Below, one piece after another: positions 1-10,738 of a stretch of 64,000 nucleotides of DNA (positions within the stretch are counted from its first letter, which is position 1; every line of letters begins with the position of its first letter). The stretch covers positions 14,707,327-14,771,326 of the forward strand of contig OX463864.1 in NCBI GenBank assembly GCA_949825065.1. Reading direction: 5' to 3'. The position numbers and the translations under genes are program-made. The notes below the pieces were generated by a model. It made no database searches. It was not told the origin of the DNA and saw only the letters and a program-made list of their open reading frames with translations. This DNA comes from Odontocerum albicorne. Taxonomy: Eukaryota; Arthropoda; Insecta; Trichoptera; Odontoceridae.

Positions 1-715
1 GTTAAGCTACTTAGCATTTGATTGTACAACAATCATAGTTGCACGTGTGGCATAGGGTACGCGTCTAGGTACAGAGATAATCCGCCTGAATTCCACCCCT
101 TCATGGAGCACGGTAATGGATATCGCTAATTCCCGTCTAGCCGGCGCATTGTTTGCGAATTTACGCTGCCACGTCACCTCCCCCAAACCTCGCACCCGCA
201 GTCCACGGAGCCTCCTCCAAGACGCTCGCCGAGGTGTATCGACAATAATGAAAGAGCGCTAAACGGGGGAGGTGTGTACAATCGAGAATGGCTCTGAATA
301 CTATAATGCAAATGGTTGTGATATTGTTAACATCAGGGTCGAAAGCGAACTTAAAAATAAATATTATAATTGATAATATTATATAAATCTCTCATCCATG
401 CATAAAAATATAAATCTTTCATCCAAGAATAAAAATACAATATAAATCTATCATCCATTATAAATAACCGAAAGAATTTCGACAACACACAGAAAACTCA
501 TTCTACCGTACATTGGGCATATTGTTAGAAAGAATTATGATGGTCTGGAGAAACTGGTGATCACGAGGACAGTTGACGGAAGGCGAGCAATGCTGTTGTT
601 TCAGTGTTGAAAACGCACATCGAGTTTATATAAACTTTTTTTGGGTGTTGAAAACGCCGAACGGCGTTGTACTCTGAATTTATTAAGACGGATTCATAAA
701 AAGTGAGCCCAAAGT
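1..715. other. No gene recognised; left edge
   Basis: The first 270 bases are noticeably richer in G and C than the rest, and the remainder is AT-rich with loose repeats of an AAATCTnTCATCCA-like phrase near 380-460. A 62-codon open frame on the minus strand (7-195) runs near the window edge but shows no motif I recognise. Nothing here is supported as a gene. Confidence 0.5.
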
Positions 716-719
716 AGCC

Positions 720-930
720 TAATGATAGGGTGCGTTAGGATATATGACAAAGAATTATACCCCAGCTTTTTACTATTTTTAAAGAATTTTAAAACCAGAA
801 ATTGTAGGATGTGTACCAATACGTGCAGGAGAAAGATGTGCGTCGTGAAAGGCAGGTCTGGCGCTCTCTCCTCTCTACCTACCCCGATAGGGAGATGGGG
901 TATGGTATGTAGTATCAGAGTTAGATATCG
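720..930 (+). mobile_element. RT-A non-LTR retrotransposon, 3' end fragment
   Basis: This is the 3' terminal piece of the commonest repeat family in the window, here called RT-A. The plus strand reads as a decayed reverse-transcriptase C-terminus and then the family signature: a CTCTCTACCTACCCCGATAG phrase followed by GGGAGATGG and a GTATGGTATGTAGT tail. The same order occurs in about fifteen other places on either strand. RT-A resembles the RTE-like endonuclease/reverse transcriptases of insects. The copy is 5' truncated, full of stops and non-functional. Confidence 0.65.
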
Positions 931-1014
931 TACGCTCCAAACATTAAAGTGAGGCAATGAAACTATACGAGTATGACTCCCTAATTTAAGAAAGCTACAA
1001 TAAAAGCTCCTCAA

Positions 1015-1165
1015 TGAGATACAGGCAAAAGCCTAGTTTACTGGGGACACCACAAATGAAAGGCAATAAACCCAGATCCATTAAAATTGTGTGTCCCAGT
1101 TAAATTACCTGTGGTTTTTTCGAATATTGTGTATTTTCTTGACAAGTGTAAATAAAATAGATAAA
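1015..1165 (+). mobile_element. LINE-C 3' tail fragment
   Basis: The phrase GGCAAAAGCCTAGTTTACTG followed by GGGACAC, an AACCCAGATCCATTAAAATT block and an AAATTACCTGTGG block also occurs at 5727-6060 (minus), 18410-18690, 52456-52528 and 58320-58500. Copies end in a run of short TAAA/TAAATA units, typical of a LINE 3' end. No coding part is recognisable, so the class is inferred from the repeat behaviour only. Confidence 0.55.
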
Positions 1166-1357
1166 AAAATAAAATGTACAACACAATGACAAATGTCAAT
1201 AACGGTACAATGTGCCTTAAAAAATATTTTGAAAAAGTAGTGAGTGCTTCGTTTACAAAAAACCTTAATATTAAAAAAGAAAATAAAACTATTTATAGTA
1301 CCAAATAAAAAGAGACAAAGTAACAATTAAAATAATACACAAATAAATAATACAGAA

Positions 1358-1910
1358 GTACTCGAAAAAGGGGGGAAAGCTGATCGAATAATAATACAGA
1401 AATACTCGATAATGAGGGATAGCCGATCGAATAATAATACAGAAGTACTCGATAACGAGGGATAGCCGATCGAATAATAATACAGAAGTATTGTAATTTA
1501 TTTTTATCAAACACTGTTCATTCCACTTTTTTGTAACGGTATAACCCTACCGGTTTCAAGGCTTTCACCTCATCTCGATAATGAGGGATAGCCCATTGAA
1601 TAATAATAGAGAAGTACTCGATAACGAGGGGTAGCCGATCGAATAATAAAACAGAATTACTCGATAATGAAGGATAGCCGATCGAATAATAATACAGAAG
1701 TACTCGATAACGAGGGATAGCCGATCGAATAATAATACAGAAGTACTCGATAATGAAGGATAGCCGATCGAATAATAACACAGAAGTATTCGATAACGAG
1801 GGATAGCCGATCGAATAATAATACAGAAGTACTCGATAATGAAGGATAGCCGATCGAATAATAATACAGAAGTACTCGATAAGGAAGGATAGCCGATCGA
1901 ATAATAAATA
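1358..1910. repeat. 43-bp minisatellite array
   Basis: About eleven copies of a 43-bp unit containing GATAGCCGATCGAATAATAA and ending in ACAGAAGTACTCGAT. Copies differ at a few positions (GATAATG versus GATAACG, GAGGG versus GAAGG). The array is split by a 75-bp foreign piece at 1497-1575, leaving about three units on the left and eight on the right. Because 43 is not a multiple of three, the long minus-strand open frames here shift frame in every unit and are not credible genes. Confidence 0.9.
1497..1575 (-). mobile_element. Penelope-like element 3' terminus inside the minisatellite
   Basis: On the minus strand this reads as the last 75 bases of the repeat that ends at 30180 and 44760: a GAAACCGGTAGGGTTATACC phrase, GTTACAAAAAAGTGGAATAA-like sequence, then AGTGTTTGATAAA and AATTACAAT. 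At 44.2 kb that 3' end lies downstream of a GIY-YIG domain, which is why I call the family Penelope-like. It interrupts the 43-bp array, so the array is older than the insertion or expanded on both sides of it. Confidence 0.6.
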
Positions 1911-2380
1911 AAAAATAATTTAAAAAAAAATGGAATATTTTTAATTGTAACTGAAAACAGAGTTTTTTTTATTACTTATTATAAAGTTTAGACAAACTTA
2001 TTTGTAACCTGAGCGCTAATACTTCGGCCCTGTCCTAATAAATGGATGCACCGGCACCGCCTGTGTGCCTAATTAGTGCTATTTGTTGAATTAATAGCTG
2101 TACACCTAAACAGTCTTAAGTTCGAGGGAGAATTCATTAAGTGGGGACTGCGTGTAGCGGAGTACGGCGAAATAACAAGAAAATTCTCAGCTTGGCTAGA
2201 GATAGGAGGATACGTTTTCTTACATCTCGAGTAAGAATTGCTATTAAATAACATGTTAGTCCGTGGAAATTAAACTGCGCTTTAGTCCTGTTATTTAAAT
2301 ATTGAAATATTTGCGCTCTCCTTAACAAAGAAATCTTTCAAAGCTGAGTTTTAAATTATTTAGAAAAGATGAACTAGGCA
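1911..2380. other. No gene recognised
   Basis: AT-rich at first with A and T runs, then a more balanced stretch from about 2020. Short open frames on the minus strand at 2069-2328 overlap each other and show no family motif. Nothing supportable. Confidence 0.5.
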
Positions 2381-2813
2381 GAAGGGGATCTTCATGAATA
2401 ATATGGTTTAAGCAGTCTTCATCGAAGTCCACTGGTCGTTCGGAACGCCCCATGTCTTTCAAGTCGAAATTACCGTCTTTGAAACGCAAAAACCATCGAC
2501 GAGCTGCCCTTTCATTCATAGCATCTTCACCGTACACTTCGCAAATATAGCGAGCAGCTTTGGCAGCTTTATTCCCTCGATTGAACGCGAACAGAATGAG
2601 GTGTCGTAAATGCTCACTTTCGTCTATATGACATTCCATTTTAAAGGCTTGTAATCAAATAAAATAATACATGTAACGTAAAAGCAAATAAAATATCTTG
2701 TAGAGCAGAAAAAATTCTTTCGAATAATGTATAACCTTTACCATTTTGTTTTACTTTTGGTGCTCATTTTTAAATTGAAAAAAAAAACGGACACAACTTA
2801 TGTTAACACCTAA
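2381..2813 (-). mobile_element. mariner transposon, 5' fragment with transposase N-terminus
   Basis: Minus strand: an end reading TTAGGTGTTAACATAAG, a short leader, then an ATG at 2639 opening the helix-turn-helix region of a mariner transposase (NRGNKAAKAARYICEVYGED, then NERAARRWFLRFKDGNFDLK and a GRP-like hinge). This half binds the terminal repeats. Similarity to the two copies at 22.97-28.69 kb stops abruptly at about 2381, after an IIHEDPL motif; the rest of the transposase, with all catalytic aspartates, is absent. The remaining codons to 2322 are unrelated sequence. Confidence 0.85.
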
Positions 2814-3050
2814 TGTATAACCCTACGTTCTCCGTTACTACTTTTTTAAATGATTCTTTCATCTCGCCCACCACACGTAAACATACTGCCTAGCTAACAA
2901 AACTCATAGGGTTAAAAATATTATAAGGAGTTAACTAACGTTCTATTTTAAATTTTAGTTTCTTTAAATTTTCAAAGTAATGTGACCGAAGTTGGTAGAA
3001 CACTGAACAGGTATTTCTAGTTAAACACAGGTGACGCGTGACGTCAAGGG

Positions 3051-3540
3051 GTGAAGTCACAGAACTCATTAAGGGTTACGATGGTGAATATGACATTGAC
3101 GATACATCACAAAGAAAAAGAAAATGTGATGGAACGAATAAATTTTCGTAATTAAATAGCTCTACAAGAGTGAAGGAAATTAAAGTCGCGAGACACCCAT
3201 ATTCAGAGTTTTATAACAACGCACATTCTGCGCTACACCAAGTTGTGTCAGACAATTACCCACCCCATTGCTAAGTGCTCGCCCTCGCTGTGTTTTGGCG
3301 AAATTTATGAAAAGTTGCGCCCAACTTGCGTACCTACCCACTTAGTACCCAGTGTCTCCCCTCCGTATTGCCGTCGGCGCATTGGAGGGCGCGTTGTTTC
3401 CCGGCTCTGCATTACAGGACCACTTGTGCCCCACTTTCAATAAGTTTAATGGACGTGGGCGTAATAAGTCTGACCGCAGCCCACATAAATAGGGTCATTA
3501 GACGTTTTTTACAAAAAAATAATAATCAAAGGACACTTTC
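3051..3540. other. GC-richer stretch, no gene recognised
   Basis: Bases 3230-3440 are GC-rich and carry two overlapping plus-strand open frames (3243-3443 and 3326-3619), rich in proline, cysteine and arginine. The second runs straight into the minisatellite, so it is unlikely to be real. No recognised motif. Confidence 0.45.
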
Positions 3541-4305
3541 AATAGCACCGTTAAGAGAGCAGAATCTCCTCAAGGGAGGTGTTACTCGGGATTCGAGCTC
3601 ACTAGTATTAACAGATTAATTATTAAATAGAACCATTAAGAGATCAGAATCTCCTCAAGGGAGGTGTTACTTGGGATTCGAGCTCACTAGTATTAACAGA
3701 TTAATTATTAAATAGAACCATTAAGAGAGCAGAATCTCCTCAAGGGAGGCGTTACTCGGGATTCGAGCTCATTAGTAATAACATATTAATTATTAAATAG
3801 CACCATTAAGAGATCAGAATCTCCTCAAGGGAGGTGTTACTCGGGATTCGTGCTCACTAGTATTAACAGATTAATTATTAAATAGCACCATTAAGATATC
3901 AGAATCTCCTCAAGGGAGGTGTTACTCGGGATTCGAGCTCACTAGTATTAACAGATTAATTATTAAATAGCACCATTAAGATATCAGAATCTCCTCAAGG
4001 GAGGTGTTACTCGGGGTTCGAGCTCACTAGTATTAACAGATTTATTATTAAATAGCACCATTAAGAGATCAGAATCTCCTAAGGGGAGGTGTTACTCGGT
4101 ATTCGAGTTCAATAGTATTAACAGATTAATTATTAAATATAACCATTAAGAGAGCAGAATCTCCTCAAGGGAGGTGTTACTCGGGATTCGAGTTCACTAG
4201 TACGAGTATTAACAGATTAATTATTAAATAGCACCATTAAGAGATCAGAATCTCCTCACGAGAGGTGTTACTCGGGATTCAAGCTCACTAGTATTAACAT
4301 AATAA
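3541..4305. repeat. 85-bp minisatellite array, about nine units
   Basis: Units contain ACCATTAAGAGATCAGAATC, a CTCAAGGGAGGTGTTACTCG core, GGATTCGAGCTCACTAGTAT and an AT-rich spacer ending TTATTAAATAG. Read on the minus strand, the GAGCTCGAATCC portion resembles a polymerase III B box. The core resembles the single unit at 61905-62030 and the units at 35685-36310, suggesting a tRNA-derived repeat that was amplified in tandem. Confidence 0.9.
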
Positions 4306-4399
4306 AAATATATAATAAATAAAAAAACAAGTCAACTGGGATAGGAAGGTGGTGACAGCGGTCATTAGATTAGGAACTTCTCCGTGTATATTTATGTTT

Positions 4400-4620
4400 A
4401 TCAAAACATACTTGGTATAAAAATCGAGGAAAACTTAGCATGGGAAGACGAACTACATAGAAACCCTTGTAGGTGTTGAATAAGGTTTTTCGGAGTGTTT
4501 TGCAGCGTGATTTGTTTGGATTATGAATATGACGTTTCGAAAAGGTTGCAATTATATTCTTAAGGGCTTGCTGAACAAGTCTTGAAGATGAACAATGCAA
4601 CGTTTACGGAACGTCGGTAT
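4400..4620. repeat. Dispersed repeat, possibly Penelope-like terminal region
   Basis: Contains ATAAGGTTTTTCGGAGTGTT, a GCGTGATTTG-like phrase and a GACGTTTC...GTTGCAATTAT block, shared in order with 13885-14010 and 43200-43330. The downstream AGGGCTTG(C/T)T phrase is also shared. I associate this pattern with Penelope-like element ends, but no enzyme domain adjoins it here, so the assignment is tentative. Confidence 0.4.
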
Positions 4621-4682
4621 CATAAGCCAAACCAAGCGAACACTTTGAAAAACATTATCCAACTGATACGAAGACAAACTTC

Positions 4683-4885
4683 ATGGCATAGATGGTATGA
4701 CGCCTATCTCCCAACCAGGAGGTTGCTGGTTCGTATTCTGCTGTAACCCAGATTTAAAAAAAAATCTAGTATGATTTTCACTTAAGACCTCTTTAACATC
4801 CTTGTTCATTGGAGGAGATGGCCATATAGCAATAATCCCACCAGGTTGTATTGTACGCAACGAAAGTGTAATACAATACAATACA
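4683..4885 (+). mobile_element. tRNA-derived SINE with LINE-B-like tail
   Basis: The 5' part has an A-box-like GGCATAGATGGTATGACGCC and a B-box-like GGTTGCTGGTTCGTATTC. A body follows with ACCCAGATTTAAAAAAAAAT and CACTTAAGACCTCTTTAACA. The end reads AGCAATAATCCCACCAGGTT then a run of ATACA units. The same body and tail recur at 38580-38765 (plus), 48165-48310 (minus) and, headless, in the inverted repeat at 10.7-12.1 kb. The tail resembles the LINE-B 3' end. Confidence 0.65.
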
Positions 4886-5235
4886 ATACCAATCCCAATG
4901 ATCTTCCTCTATCTCTCTAGTGTTCTATGGGATATCATTCCCAGTAAAAATAAACTAGGGTAGAGCCAGGGATATTATCCATACTCTCTCGTGTAGAGAG
5001 TAGAAATCATTTCTGAACTTATTCTAACATAGGGGTACGTAACCCCCCGCTGATGACCATATTAAAGAACAATATTCTGAAGATTATCACGTAGATTTTT
5101 TGCTAACAGCATAATATAACATACACGGCAGCCAATATCTGACTAAACTATTGCGTTGGCACAGGGTGAATTACCCAGTAATTGCGCATTAAGGCAAGAT
5201 GAATAATAATTACTAAATACTCGCCTACGCAAGCG
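4886..5235. other. No gene recognised
   Basis: Mixed-composition sequence without an open frame of note and without any repeat that I could match elsewhere in the window. Confidence 0.5.
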
Positions 5236-5379
5236 TTTTGTAAACCTACCCTATGACGTCACGCATCATCCGTGTTTATCCAGAAATACCTGCTCAGTGT
5301 TCTACCTACGTCAGTCATTGAATAAAAAATTACAAGAATCTGAGTATTAAAATTAGACAATTTTTTTCTTAAGTTATAT

Positions 5380-5724
5380 TCAATTCCTTATAATTATGTT
5401 TCAACTCGATGAGTTTTGTTATCTGGGCAGATATTTACGTGCGGTGGGCGAGTTGAGAGACATTGAAAGAAGGGTAGCGATAGGAAACAAGGTTAACATA
5501 GTACACTATGTTATATCAAGAGAAGCAAGAATGAAAATATTTAATAGGGTGTTGGTGCCCACCTTGATGTATAGAAGTGAAACTTGGACTTAGCAGAAGG
5601 ACAAGACTAAGTTGTGGAGATGCGTGTTGTGGAGATGCGTGCATTAATGTTGTGGAGATGCGTGTACTAAGGAAAATTGGCGAAGAATCAATGATTGAAA
5701 GAAGGTGGAATGAAGACATCAGAA

Positions 5725-5755
<31 letters not shown>

Positions 5756-6540
5756 ATTACACATGACAAGAAATATACACAATTTGCGAAAAAAAAACAA
5801 CAGGTAATTTGATTTGGACATACAATTTTAATGGATCTGGGTTTGTTGCCTTTCATTTGTCGTATCCCCAGTAAACTAGGCTTTTGCCTTTATCTCACTG
5901 AGGATATTTAGCATGAAAAAATAAATCGATACTTCTTTCCGATTTTTGATAACACAAAAAACCCCGTTGCACGCTCTCATCAACCTGACAAACAGTGACA
6001 CTCAACTACAACTGGAAAAATCTTACGAAATTCAACTCCTCACACATCATCACTCCAGAAAGACCAAAAATATTCATCCCACAATATATTAAAATTGATG
6101 TTTTAAGTAAGATGATGACAGGAGCTTTAATATGGTTTGGACATGTGGAGAGGATGAATTATGAAAAAAACGACTAAGCGAATGTACAAGTCAGAAGTAC
6201 GAGGTGTACGTGGAAGAGGTAGACCGACGAAAACGTGGCTGGACAAATGGATCGGATTTTGAAAGAAAGTAAAGTAAGAAGTATGAATAATAGAAGATTG
6301 TGCATAACGAGATGAATGAATGTGTGGGAAGAGAAAGTGGCGTGCTTGGATAGAAAAGTTAGGAGATTTGTTCTCTCTGCCTATTCCGCAACGGGCATGG
6401 CGTGGTGATATGTATGTATGTGTGTTGCCTGAAAATCAAAAGTCAGATATATTCTGCCTGTACATTAGAGCAAGTCGAGAAAATGTTGTAATTTGGAAGC
6501 ATGTTTATTTGGGATGGCCGCGCCAAGTGCGATAAGAAAA
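5380..6540 (+). pseudogene. RT-A reverse transcriptase C-terminus, interrupted
   Basis: The plus strand from 5396 encodes the palm-to-thumb end of a non-LTR reverse transcriptase: FCYLGRYLR, then VLVPTLMYRSETWT, a pattern typical of RTE-like enzymes. After stops and a tripled GTGGAGATGCGTG phrase the frame fails. An inverted LINE-C piece occupies 5727-6060. The RT-A copy resumes at about 6070 with LSKMMTGALIWFGHVERMNY, then RGRGRPTKTWL-like and DILKESKVRS-like segments, ending at CTGCCTATTCCGCAACGGGC and the GTGATATGTATGTATGTGTG tail near 6425. Non-functional. Confidence 0.75.
5727..6060 (-). mobile_element. LINE-C 3' fragment inserted in RT-A
   Basis: The left side is a run of ATTT units (the reverse complement of a TAAA-type tail), then the LINE-C signature in reverse, then GTGTCACTGTTTGTCAGGTTGATGA on the minus strand (written here only in part: CACTGTTTGTCAGGTTGATG). 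The copy matches 18355-18690 over its whole length and lies between two halves of one RT-A copy, so it inserted after that RT-A copy. Confidence 0.65.
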
Positions 6541-6889
6541 GTACCAGATAAAAGAGTGAATGGTGGGTTATACCACACGTTTACCCACCGGAGAATTTCA
6601 AGCAAATGTGGCAGTTCGTAATGGAATTTTATTCCCAACATTAGAAAAGTGTATTACAAAAAAAGGACATAAGAAAATAATGCGAATTGAAAAAAAGGTG
6701 AAGTGTTTAAGATGACGAAAAGTGCATTGAGATCGTTAGGCCTTGTAAAGAATGAATGATGAAAGATTTACAAAAATAATTTATCCAAGTAGTATAGAAG
6801 GTATGAGAAAATTAGGGTTACCTAAAAAAAGTGGCACGATCAGATAAATTAAATTCTGAAAGAGATATGAGTAAAAAGCCACAGACAAA
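6541..6889. other. No gene recognised
   Basis: AT-rich stretch with many GAAAGT-type phrases, possibly far-decayed RT sequence. No frame or repeat can be assigned. Confidence 0.4.
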
Positions 6890-7165
6890 AAGCTTTCGAT
6901 AAGTCCTCAGACTCTTTGGGCACCATGCTCGTGACCAAGGAGACAGTTTGGAGAGGCTTGTGGTTACTGAAAGCACGGAAGGACGACGCACAAGAGGTAG
7001 AGTCGCAATTCGTTGGATTGACGAAGTGAGATACGCAACAAGACTACCCTTAAAAACTACCCTTCGAAACACTCAGTGGAGAGATGGATGGAGAGGAGTC
7101 GTCAGAGGCTATTTGGGAAACACTGATTTTGGGAACCTAACCCTATTTGGGAAACACTGACTTAG
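6890..7165 (+). pseudogene. RT-E reverse transcriptase C-terminal remnant
   Basis: The plus strand reads LRLFGHHARDQGDSLERLVV-like sequence and then an in-frame stretch with LERLVVTESTEGRRTRGRVA-type residues and a tryptophan-rich QWRDGWRGVVR end. RT-E enzymes typically end with an LEKLVVxGxxEGxRxRGRxPxRW pattern followed by a W-R motif. Only about 90 codons are left, with frame breaks. Relatives are at 7600-7960, 12650-13030 and 48360-48530. Confidence 0.6.
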
Positions 7166-7600
7166 ACTTTATTATTGAAGAGAGATAAATGTTCATTAAG
7201 GTAAATAAAGAATAAAACGGAGTCTTGTCAATGTTCACAGATGCATTATAAATTAGTTTTATCGGTTGAAAATGTAAATGATAACACATGTACAAACAGT
7301 ACTCCGTTTGAAAAACGGACAACGAAGAATATTTCTGGATTAACAGGAAAACCCTAGTTTTTAAACAATGGACTTCTTTGAATTCATGGAGGCTAAGGAA
7401 AGGACGTCATCGTCGAACGAATCAATGCAAGTCTTATTCGTGCTAATGCAGGGGTCGAAAGCTTTTTTTTTATTAAATATAATAGTCAAATTTCTTCATT
7501 GACAAATTATGTTTCTTCATAGCTCTTATTGTCTTTTCTTTACTCATTTACCTTATCCTTTCATACCTCAGAAACTTGGACAATAAAGATTAAATAAATA
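7166..7600. other. No gene recognised
   Basis: AT-rich spacer with short A and T runs and no open frame above 60 codons. Nothing recognised. Confidence 0.5.
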
Positions 7601-7960
7601 TCAATGATAGACTCCTTCGAGATGTGATGCTGGAGACGATTGCTGGATGTTCCATGAATGGAAGGGGAAGAACAAACGCTTCTTCTTTGGAAAAACTTAA
7701 TATTTCAGAGAGGCTTTTAAGATTGTGCGCTCATCGCATTTTTCGGTTCTATTTCGCGTAAGGAGGGCATGGAGAGACTCATAGTCACATTGGAAAGGTA
7801 GAAGGTCGTAGGAGCAGGATTAAAACTCTGGAGAGACCAGTTGAAGAGTGTTACAAGAATGTCTTTGCCATATGCTCTTCGGACAGTGGAATGCCAAGAC
7901 GGTTGGAGAAAAATGTCACAACACGCACGATAACGTCGGTTGCTCACTTGTTCCAGTAGT
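7600..7960 (+). pseudogene. RT-E remnant
   Basis: Across several frames, the plus strand shows NDRLLRDVMLETIAGCSMNG-like residues, a short LRLCAHRIF-like piece, and a GKVEGRRSR piece at about 7790-7830 that matches the RT-E hinge. It is a very degraded reverse-transcriptase C-terminus. The long minus-strand open frame at 7717-7995 is a shadow of it. Confidence 0.45.
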
Positions 7961-8690
7961 TCTAAGGATTGAAGAAAATATTGTCTTCTGACCACGCTCT
8001 TTAAAATGGCCGCATCATCAATATGTGTATGCTAAGGGGTATTATACGAGCGAATGAATTAATATAATCGATGTCAGGTGAGTGAAATTAATTTAGTATT
8101 GTATTTTAAAGCTCAAATACACAGTGAAGGAATGACACCTTTCTAAAGGCATTGCTGAATCTACGAGAATGTTATTGCACAGTGAGAAATAATTAATTGC
8201 AGAAATCTTTTCAATTAGTCCATGGATTGTTGCTTCAAAATGCAGTGTGGTCATTGTTAGTGATATCTTGTTATTATTGTTTTTTTTTTAATGTTATTGC
8301 TTGAACTACGAGTATTAAAGTGCAAATCTCATTTCAATCGATATGTGTTTTTTTTGTATTTTTCAGTGATGTAATTATTTAATCAACAAATTTGAAAAGT
8401 TAGTTGACTCACCCGTAAAACACAAATTCCTAATAAGTCAGTCAGTATATTTTTTTCAGAAAAAAATCTAAAAACTTCGAAAATTTCTTCAGAACTCTTT
8501 TCAAAGTAACTTTGTTTTTTTTTTTTTTAGTTTAAAATGACTTATAAACTAATTTGAACCTAGTTAATTTTATAATCATTATAAAATATCCGTGAAGTTG
8601 TTTTTTAATTTTTTAAACATACTATATTTGTAACATTTTTTTGTACATTGTTTTTCATTTGTTATACTGCTATTTTTTCTAACAAATTAA
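7961..8690. other. AT-rich, no gene recognised
   Basis: Dominated by T runs (for example 8280-8290, 8346-8357, 8514-8530) and A runs. Nothing supportable is encoded. Confidence 0.5.
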
Positions 8691-8890
8691 CTTTTTTCAT
8701 GAGTATTTCAGTGTATACGGAATAAAGTGATAAGTGAAAAACGCGAACATATGACTGACGCGTTGAGAGCGAGATGAAGTAAAGCACACTGAGATTGTTT
8801 GGGAAGCGACAAGAAAGAACGAAGAAAAAATAAGAAAATAAATACACAGTGCAAATATGAGTGTAAGGCGTGGTATAGGAGAATCTAAGA
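8691..8890 (+). mobile_element. Possible RT-A remnant
   Basis: Phrases such as GTGAAAAACGCGAACATATG, GACGCGTTGAGAGCGAGATG, TTTGGGAAGCGACAAGAAAG and CAGTGCAAATATGAGTGTAA follow the order of the RT-A segment that elsewhere encodes LSRMKKSxLRWFGHVERMNE and the following YSANVSG-like stretch. The match is weak and full of indels. Confidence 0.35.
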
Positions 8891-10738
8891 AAGTATAGTA
8901 AAAATGGAATTCCTAATAAGTCAGTCGACGGTATTCAGCATGATGGGGGAAGAGTAACATGTTATTTTTATGATTATTGACAGGTAGTAGCGTCTATGAT
9001 GAACAGAATCCCTACGGCCTCTGCAGTTCCATGTTGCCGATCCCTGCGCTAATCCAATAAAGCAAAAGAGCAGGATTGCAGGCATGAACGCATGTGTGGC
9101 CAGTAAAGATATCACGATCCGAGTTTTTAATTTGCTAAGTAATACCAAACGGTGGAGTCGTGTCCATGAAGTCGATTAAGTTATAACGTGGGGCTCACGA
9201 GAAGAACACATCGGATGCTGCGATGGACCATGAAACAGATCATCTGATATGGACTCAATTGCCGCAAATTAATACTTGACCAAACAGGAAACTGACGAAG
9301 TTACGAGAAACTGGATAAAAAATAAATAGTGTTGCTATACATTATTTGAAGAAGAAACGTTAGGATATCATGCACATTTTTTTACGGTTAAATGGCGTTC
9401 GTGATTAAAAATACAACATTTTAATAATACATACCATCACACCATTTACTCGTACCTTTTCATATAGGTAGAAACAGTAACGCCTTTTATATCGAGACAT
9501 ACACAGTTCTCGCCTCGTCCACGTCTACAATATAAAACTCGTAATATCGTCGCCGATATTGCAGGAACCAACTAATTATTTAGCATTCTTTATTTGTATT
9601 TATGAACGTGACGTTACATAGTGACGAAGAAGGAACCGTCCAGATTGACTCTTTCTCTGGTGGCGATACACTTGAGTCTGAAAAGAATAGTAATGACGAC
9701 GGACTCACGGGAGAAGAACAATGACACGCAGCGCAGTAAATATGCCTATAAAGTGGGTTAATGTGTGGAGTTCAAACAGTCCAGCAAGTTGCCAGTACTT
9801 CACAGAAAATTTCGGATGCAGCAAAACTATGTCAATACATTGATTTTTTTCCATTCTTTCTGTGTGGTGTCTAATCATGGCACTGAAAAAAGAATTTAAA
9901 ATGATTGACGCTTTGGATTTGTAATGTTGCAAAGACAATATTGTGAGGGTGATTTGTGATGTTGTAAAGAGATTTGTAAAGAAAAATATCAAATTTACAA
10001 CTGCTAAAGATCACGATACCCTTGATGATAGCCAAACACCAAAGATGATAGGGAATATATGTTAAAAAGAAAATTACCCAATAAAAAACTTTAAGGCTGT
10101 ATTCTGTACAACGTATGGAAGCATGGCCTGAAAAAAATAATGACTTACATTATATGTATACAGTGCATTACAAGTCCATTCAAATAACTATTTACAAAAT
10201 TAATCTAACAATCCTCTTAGTCTACCCCATTTAAATAAGTTACAATACCATGGCTGGTATAATTATTGCAGTCAAAGATCACGCAAAAGTTCTAAGTTGC
10301 AAAGGTTACATTTTGACATTTACCGGTTTCCATCATTACAAATAATGGGGAGTCCATCGAAAAACTGAAACACTCAAACCGCCTTCGCAAAAATCACAAA
10401 ATTGGATTTTTTAGCGTCGAAATTAAAATGTTTTACAATTCAAATGTTCGCAGATTTTTTTATTTCTTCTTTTGTTACAAGTAATTGATATTTTTTTACG
10501 AATTCCACTGAAAAATACGCACAAAGAAAGGTAATAGAGAAAATTTATTGTATTTTAAAATGGTTAATGAGACTTAGGCCGATAAAAGATTGATACTTGT
10601 GCTAGACAAACTTAATTTATTGGTCAATTACTTCTATTGTTGTGCTGCTGTATTTCAAATTTGAAAACTGAAAACACTTAGTAACTTATAATTAAAAAGT
10701 TTAAAGCTTTTTGAACGAAAGCTTAAAAGGTATTCAAG
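8891..10738. other. Long stretch without recognised gene or repeat
   Basis: Short open frames at 8921-9148 and 9705-9992 (minus) have no motif, and the second is leucine/phenylalanine-rich as chance frames in AT-rich DNA often are. A GCGTCTATGATGAACAGAAT to GCCGATCCCTGCGCTAATCC stretch near 8990-9055 is less AT-rich but unassigned. I see nothing else to support. Confidence 0.5.

Larger units (their letters stand above)
2978..5315. repeat. Inverted repeat pair about 70 bp, 2.3 kb apart
   Basis: The stretch 2978-3050 (GGTAGAACACTGAACAGGTA, TTTCTAG, then AACACAGGTGACGCGTGACG) recurs in inverted orientation at 5240-5315. Between the arms lie a GC-rich stretch, the 85-bp minisatellite, a Penelope-type repeat and a SINE. 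The arms might be termini of a large non-autonomous DNA element or simply two copies of one dispersed repeat; no coding potential or target duplication decides it. Confidence 0.5.

Noticed and set aside
3541..4305. Possible CRISPR array (regularly spaced repeats)
   Set aside because: The whole 85-bp unit is repeated, including the part that would be a spacer; no unique spacers and no cas genes. The same reasoning holds for the arrays at 1.4, 19.9, 45.0 and 50.6 kb, and the DNA is eukaryotic.
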